A DNA stretch of 64,000 bases from Chryseobacterium gleum (GTDB taxonomy: Bacteria; Bacteroidota; Bacteroidia; Flavobacteriales_D; Sanyastnellaceae), in contig CAMCVP010000002.1 in assembly GCA_945881835.1 (NCBI GenBank), positions 116,457-180,456 on the forward strand, given 5' to 3'. The notes beneath the pieces are model-generated. The model had not been told where the DNA came from. It saw only the letters and a program-made list of their open reading frames with translations, and ran no database searches. Both the position numbers and the translations under genes were made by a program. Every line of letters starts with the position of its first letter. Position 1 is the stretch's first letter. Positions 61,901 to 64,000 of the stretch are shown piece by piece.

Positions 61901-64000
61901 TCGGGTAACAGATGCTTGTGGCGCGACCTCAACAACAACAGTTACAATTAATCCACCTGCGGCTTTAACTTCAGGAAACATAACCGCAACTACATTATCC
62001 TGCGCGAGTTCAAGTACCGGTGTGGTTAAGGTTTCAACGGTGGCTTCTGGAGGATTAGCCCCAATTTTCTATTCATTGGTAAATGTTTCTTCAGGTTTAG
62101 TGGTTCTGGGTCCACAGACAGGAACTACGTTCAACAATGTCCCTGCTAGTGCCACGGGTTATTACATCCGCGCAACCGATGCTTGTGGTGTTTCAACAAC
62201 ATCAACAACCCCATTGTTATTCCCGGCAGCTGCTGCACCTACGGTTACAGCAACAACACAGCCATCTTGCGGCTCAATTTCAACTGGAAAAATTATTGCA
62301 TCACCTGGAACTGGAGCGAATGCTGCTGCAGGAAGTTTTTCTTTCTTTTTATATGATTCAGGTAATACTACTTTAATATCTGGGCCAACGAATATTGGAT
62401 TTTTCGGATCTCTTGCTGCTGGAACGTACACAGTAAGAATCGTTGATCAGTGCGGAACAGTTGGAACCGTTGCTGCAACTGTTACAAGCACGGTTACTGC
62501 ATTAACGGCTGCTGGCACAGCAACAAACTCTTGCGGAAACGGAAATACAGGCACAATAACTGGGAGTTATACCGGAGGGTCACTACCTGTTCAATATGCT
62601 TTGTTAGATGGAACGGGTGCCACTGTTTTAGTAGCTAACCAATCTTCAAATATTTTTGAAAACGTTGGAGCAGGATCATACATTGTTCGTGTAACTGATG
62701 CCTGCGGAACCATTGCAAACTCAACTGCAATTGCAGTTGCAACAAGTACACTTACCCCAACAATAACCACAAGTACTGCTTTGTTCTGTGGTCAGGATGC
62801 TGTAATTGGAGCCTTTGGGTCTGGTGGAAATGGAGGTCCGTTTACCTACTCTTTGTGCTCAGGTGCGGGTTGCTCAACATTCTCGAACTTTACCACAAGT
62901 AGCACATTCTCTATTTCAACCTCAGGAACCTATCGAGTTCAAACACTTGATCGTTGCGGTAATGCCGTTACATCTGCGGACATCGTATTGACGATTCCAA
63001 CACAAGCTGTAGTTAACTCTGTTACCCCTACGACTACTTGCGGTGCAAGTGCTATCTCTGTTTCTTACTCAAATATTTTTGCCACGCCATATTACAGCAT
63101 CGATGGTGGAAACTTCTCATCAACGCTGCCTGTATCTGTTGCTGTGGGAAATCATACATTACTCGTTGCGGATTACAACGCGGGCACATTTAGTTGCGCA
63201 AGCAACGCATATTCGTTTACGATATCTTCAGGAACTAATTATTATGCAGATGGAGATGGAGATGGTTATGGCGCGGGTGCGGCAACAAGTGCCTGCACTC
63301 AACCTGTCGGTTATGTTTTGAATAACACCGATTGTAATGATAGCAACGCTTCAGTTAACCCAACAGGCATTGAGGTTTGTGGAAATGGAATAGATGAAGA
63401 TTGCTCAGGTTCCGATTTAATTTGCTCGGTTCCCGGTTGCACAGATGTTACTGCTTGTAATTATAATTCAAGTGCAACCCTTTCTGATGGTTCATGCACA
63501 TATGCATCCGCTTGGTACGTAGATACCGACGGCGACGGCTATGGTGCAGGCACTGCAACCAATGCATGTGCTCAACCAACAGGATACGTATCAACGAATA
63601 CCGATTGTAACAACAATAACGCTGCGGTCAATCCAGGTGCTACGGAAGTATGTAACAGCATAGATGACGATTGCGATACGCAGATTGATGAAGGTCTAAC
63701 ATTCACAAACTATTACGCAGATGTTGACGGCGACGGCTATGGTGCAGGTGCTGCAACCAATGCATGTGCTCAACCAACAGGCTATGTAACTTCGAATACC
63801 GATTGTAATAACAATAATGCGGCTGTCAACCCAGGTGCGACAGAAGTATGTAACAGCATCGATGACGATTGCGATACGCAGATTGATGAAGGTCTAACAT
63901 TCACAAACTATTACGCAGATGTTGATGGCGACGGCTATGGTGCAGGTGCTGCAACCAATGCATGTGCTCAACCAACAGGCTATGTAACTTCGAATACCGA
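58983..64000 (+). CDS. Giant surface protein, PKD/SprB-type repeats and Ca-binding motifs (partial)
   Basis: The frame from ATG at 58983 (or 58986) remains open to the right edge, giving at least 1672 residues. It has a signal peptide (MMKIKNLLLFAIILMS... ending LFAQ), an N-terminal domain with conserved Cys (CSSAVIICGNTNTYNPSGV) and one PKD domain (about 200-265; SYLWEFGDGTTSTSQSP). Twelve SprB-like modules follow, each ending in a TDxCG-type motif, for example RATDYCGSSA, QITDACGTVV and RVTDACGTIA. From about 1418 there are MopE-like metal-binding repeats (DGDGDGYGAG, CNSIDDDCDTQIDEG). It is probably a T9SS cargo; the sorting domain must be outside the window. The previous gene has the same kind of metal-binding motif. 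Confidence 0.85.
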   Translation, partial: MMKIKNLLLFAIILMSKQFLFAQADCSSAVIICGNTNTYNPSGVGAELEQLACGGIEHNSTWFAFQAQANGTLNFVIRPMTLAGIPAAVDFDWTLYAIPGAPSSSSCDAKTQLSCNYSGSSTVFGIPGGTGLASPNYTASQFNPGIQVTAGSWYLLMVDQFNNSTPQIFNVQFTGNPEFAGLNSSAGIFNDQPNFTFAPANCSGLFNFTNTSTSVSGASSYLWEFGDGTTSTSQSPSKQYVTAGVYYVRLRVTNANGCSTFITKRVQYNNGAVAMATGGILATPSCTDSNSGTLFVNSIGTTTLGVSGGTEPYTYSLVSPSPVLVAGQSSNYFTGLPAGAYTIRATDYCGSSAVVTINITQTATNTTIGVGLQNSQGACADTPTGSAVIFANGTCPPYTMSLVESSPVTTGSQSTVQRDNVTATYYGTFTNLLPGVYTVEVVDGCGKVRRATFTVNVSTAPTTNIVNSASCSNSPTGTITVTATAANGLSANGSPGTFQYALIAPSPMVRPYQSSSVFENLSPGTYTVAVKDACGNIGTGTSTIGVAGNPTLGTSFIVPTCPNGSTGAIEAQLTGAGGGSPYTFQLIAPSTMVSSPQTNNAFSGLPAGSYTIKLTDICGASVTTTSTVTAASAPSFTTTLVSSCSNSANGTITVVPGATSIGPFSFQLISPGAAIRPAQGSNVANTFNSIFTQLNQGSYTVLMTDACGVPVTNSVTLAAPTALAFPAGSTTVPSCSSSSTGRIVVSIPTTGSAPYTYSIISPSPVVVANQVSRVFDNLPVGSYTVQITDACGTVVSNAAALTIAAATAPTVTVTNTSSCATASGTGTITCSIPTTNQGGGTYNFSLIAPSPLLLPNQVSPIFTGLTAGAYTVQITDQCGVTGTATTTIAAAGAFTPAAGGSVVDCNGSGGYVGQIIVTTPQNYTPGGPIPTGSGGGPYTYAIYDATNTTVIAPSQTSNMFIVPVLTGTPTHTIRVTDACGATSTTTVTINPPAALTSGNITATTLSCASSSTGVVKVSTVASGGLAPIFYSLVNVSSGLVVLGPQTGTTFNNVPASATGYYIRATDACGVSTTSTTPLLFPAAAAPTVTATTQPSCGSISTGKIIASPGTGANAAAGSFSFFLYDSGNTTLISGPTNIGFFGSLAAGTYTVRIVDQCGTVGTVAATVTSTVTALTAAGTATNSCGNGNTGTITGSYTGGSLPVQYALLDGTGATVLVANQSSNIFENVGAGSYIVRVTDACGTIANSTAIAVATSTLTPTITTSTALFCGQDAVIGAFGSGGNGGPFTYSLCSGAGCSTFSNFTTSSTFSISTSGTYRVQTLDRCGNAVTSADIVLTIPTQAVVNSVTPTTTCGASAISVSYSNIFATPYYSIDGGNFSSTLPVSVAVGNHTLLVADYNAGTFSCASNAYSFTISSGTNYYADGDGDGYGAGAATSACTQPVGYVLNNTDCNDSNASVNPTGIEVCGNGIDEDCSGSDLICSVPGCTDVTACNYNSSATLSDGSCTYASAWYVDTDGDGYGAGTATNACAQPTGYVSTNTDCNNNNAAVNPGATEVCNSIDDDCDTQIDEGLTFTNYYADVDGDGYGAGAATNACAQPTGYVTSNTDCNNNNAAVNPGATEVCNSIDDDCDTQIDEGLTFTNYYADVDGDGYGAGAATNACAQPTGYVTSNT
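63531..64000 (+). repeat. 198-base tandem repeat of the metal-binding module
   Basis: The string GGCGACGGCTATGGTGCAGG starts at 63531, 63729 and 63927, exactly 198 bases (66 codons) apart. DNA identity between copies is very high, and the array continues beyond the right edge. Confidence 0.93.

Noticed and set aside
1..64000. Integrated prophage, insertion sequence, tRNA or rRNA gene
   Set aside because: No transposase, integrase, phage structural gene or tRNA cloverleaf could be recognised on either strand by reading; a tRNAscan or IS search would be decisive.

Overview
The window is bacterial chromosomal DNA of moderate GC content from a member of the phylum Bacteroidota, most likely Flavobacteriia/Flavobacteriales. 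The evidence is several very large secreted proteins with type IX secretion (T9SS) sorting domains of types A and B, a TonB-dependent receptor with an N-terminal carboxypeptidase-regulatory-like domain, an F-type exosortase with its partner protein, repeated TAnnTTTG promoter boxes, and almost no Shine-Dalgarno sequences. I see no rRNA, tRNA, insertion sequence, prophage or CRISPR array.

Region 1 (1-10.7 kb) holds housekeeping and envelope genes: a truncated response regulator, two SDR oxidoreductases, a two-module VOC protein, a Gat1-like acyltransferase, an MsbA-like ABC exporter, a MarR regulator driving a YceI lipocalin-like protein, an outer-membrane barrel, a nitroreductase and an M28 metallopeptidase.

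Region 2 (10.7-20.3 kb) is a surface-polymer region with two divergent arms. The minus arm encodes a 75-residue PID-CTERM-like mini-substrate, a Cys-Arg-His exosortase, its F-type partner and a small protein of unknown function. The plus arm encodes a Wzc-like tyrosine kinase with a (Tyr-Gly)11 tail, a GT2 glycosyltransferase, a GNAT acetyltransferase, an SpsF-type cytidylyltransferase, a class III aminotransferase, an SDR and a DUF4910 metalloenzyme-like protein. These look like the supply line for a modified amino sugar or ulosonic acid in an exopolysaccharide or glycoprotein.

Region 3 (20.3-27.5 kb) carries phosphoglucose/phosphomannose isomerase, lipB, TerC, DUF3109, a PD40/OmpA-family protein, a small membrane protein, DUF72 and anmK.

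Region 4 (27.5-46.2 kb) holds a secreted phospholipase-D-fold protein, a TonB receptor and a lamin-tail-domain protein. Next is a 3581-residue T9SS type B protein built from 25 immunoglobulin-like modules with a recent three-module higher-order duplication. It is followed by an ECF sigma factor and a one-pass membrane protein with a PKD domain and a gliding-type C-terminal domain.

Region 5 (46.2-52.9 kb) encodes radA, a bacilliredoxin, the overlapping rnr-mnmH-selD operon and a GNAT enzyme.

Region 6 (52.9-64 kb) begins with a striking array of five covarying mini-hairpins. Two giant surface proteins with shared calcium-binding-type modules follow; the second runs off the right edge in frame and has at least 1672 codons.

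Most promising for novelty are the compact exosortase/mini-substrate module beside the polysaccharide operon, the TCAT-spaced GNA-triloop hairpin array at 52866-52936, and the recurrent placement of the promoter -7 box only 4-6 bases before the start codon, which implies leaderless mRNAs.
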